Positions 6,212-6,293 of a stretch of DNA of 6,293 nucleotides are shown here, piece by piece (the first letter of the stretch is position 1; every line of letters begins with the position of its first letter). The position numbers and the translations under genes are program-made. The DNA comes from an uncultured Desulfobacterium sp. (GTDB lineage Bacteria; Desulfobacterota; Desulfobacteria; Desulfobacterales; Desulfobacteraceae). The notes under the pieces are model-generated. The model searched no databases, had not been told where the DNA came from, and saw only the letters and a program-made list of their open reading frames with translations. The stretch covers positions 1-6,293 of the forward strand of contig CAKZLA010000112.1 in assembly GCA_937124525.1 (NCBI GenBank). The letters are read 5' to 3'.

Positions 6212-6242
6212 GGGCAGACCGTATTGGGGATCTGGCCTGCCC
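6212..6242. repeat. Inverted repeat upstream of mnmG, with a competing smaller hairpin
   Basis: GGGCAGACC (6212-6220) pairs with GGCCTGCCC (6234-6242) around a 13-base loop, with eight pairs and one A-C mismatch. The first arm can instead pair with CTGCC at 6205-6209 over a three-base loop, so two mutually exclusive folds exist. No T-tract follows on either strand. Its role is unknown. Confidence 0.45.
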
Positions 6243-6255
6243 ACAACAAATATAG

Positions 6256-6290
6256 AAACTCCAGTTATTACAAATCATTGGACGGAGTTT
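6256..6290 (+). promoter_or_regulatory. Inverted repeat covering a possible ribosome-binding site at the right edge
   Basis: AAACTCC (6256-6262) is perfectly complementary to GGAGTTT (6284-6290) across 21 bases. The second arm contains GGAG, and the window ends 'ttttat'. If the next base is G, a plus-strand gene divergent from mnmG would start at 6292 with a Shine-Dalgarno held in the stem. The repeat is seen; the gene and the regulation are inference. Confidence 0.25.
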
Positions 6291-6293
6291 TAT

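Noticed and set aside
6185..6274. Minus-strand frame reading FVVGRPDPQYGLPVAVIEKS
   Set aside because: The peptide looks protein-like, but an in-frame TGA lies just upstream and the only start candidate leaves 19 codons. It may be the tail of a decayed gene; not supportable as a feature.
6153..6278. 41-codon minus-strand ORF beginning MICNNWSFYICC
   Set aside because: It has no ribosome-binding site, an odd composition, and overlaps the inverted repeats; it looks like chance.

Overview
The window reads as a chromosomal segment of a Gram-negative, probably deltaproteobacterial organism (Desulfobacterales-like). That guess rests on three things: a zinc-ribbon/DUF3426-type membrane protein with a long Asp-Leu region, the sequence style of MnmG and the DnaJ-like protein, and classic sigma70-type promoters. 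The assignment is an inference from protein character, not from a search. Nearly all functional genes lie on the minus strand, so the real reading direction is right to left.

Left edge (1-524, plus strand): a graveyard of broken genes. The first ~118 bases are the HD-domain core of a Rel/SpoT-type (p)ppGpp enzyme, AT-rich and cut off abruptly. About 90 GC-richer bases of unknown origin follow. Then comes a degenerate IS91-family transposase that has lost an internal stretch, is frameshifted and stops early. It ends almost flush with the terminator of the tRNA gene.

525-707 (minus): a complete single tRNA unit. It has a near-consensus promoter, tRNA-Met(CAT) with encoded CCA, a small trailer hairpin and a strong intrinsic terminator.

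735-2390 (minus): a 551-residue protein with an N-terminal CxxC/CxxC zinc ribbon, a very acidic Asp-Leu repeat region, one membrane span and a C-terminal DUF3426-like domain. Two 132-bp repeat units in this gene are almost identical. A possible 39-codon ORF lies between it and hpt.

2575-4050 (minus): a DnaJ/CbpA-like co-chaperone followed 9 bases later by hypoxanthine phosphoribosyltransferase, almost certainly one transcript.

4142-6135 (minus): mnmG (tRNA uridine-34 modification) with its own promoter and its own terminator. The promoter sits so close to the ATG that the mRNA may be leaderless.

Right edge (6136-6293): about 160 bases with no convincing gene. It holds two inverted repeats, the last of which covers a Shine-Dalgarno-like GGAG just before the window ends in 'ttttat', possibly the first two bases of an ATG.

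The intact genes are housekeeping: tRNA supply, tRNA modification, purine salvage and protein folding. I see no clear new defence or metabolic system. The points most worth following are the Asp-Leu repeat membrane protein, the Cys/His cluster in the DnaJ-like linker, the possibly leaderless mnmG and the chimeric rel/IS91 junction.
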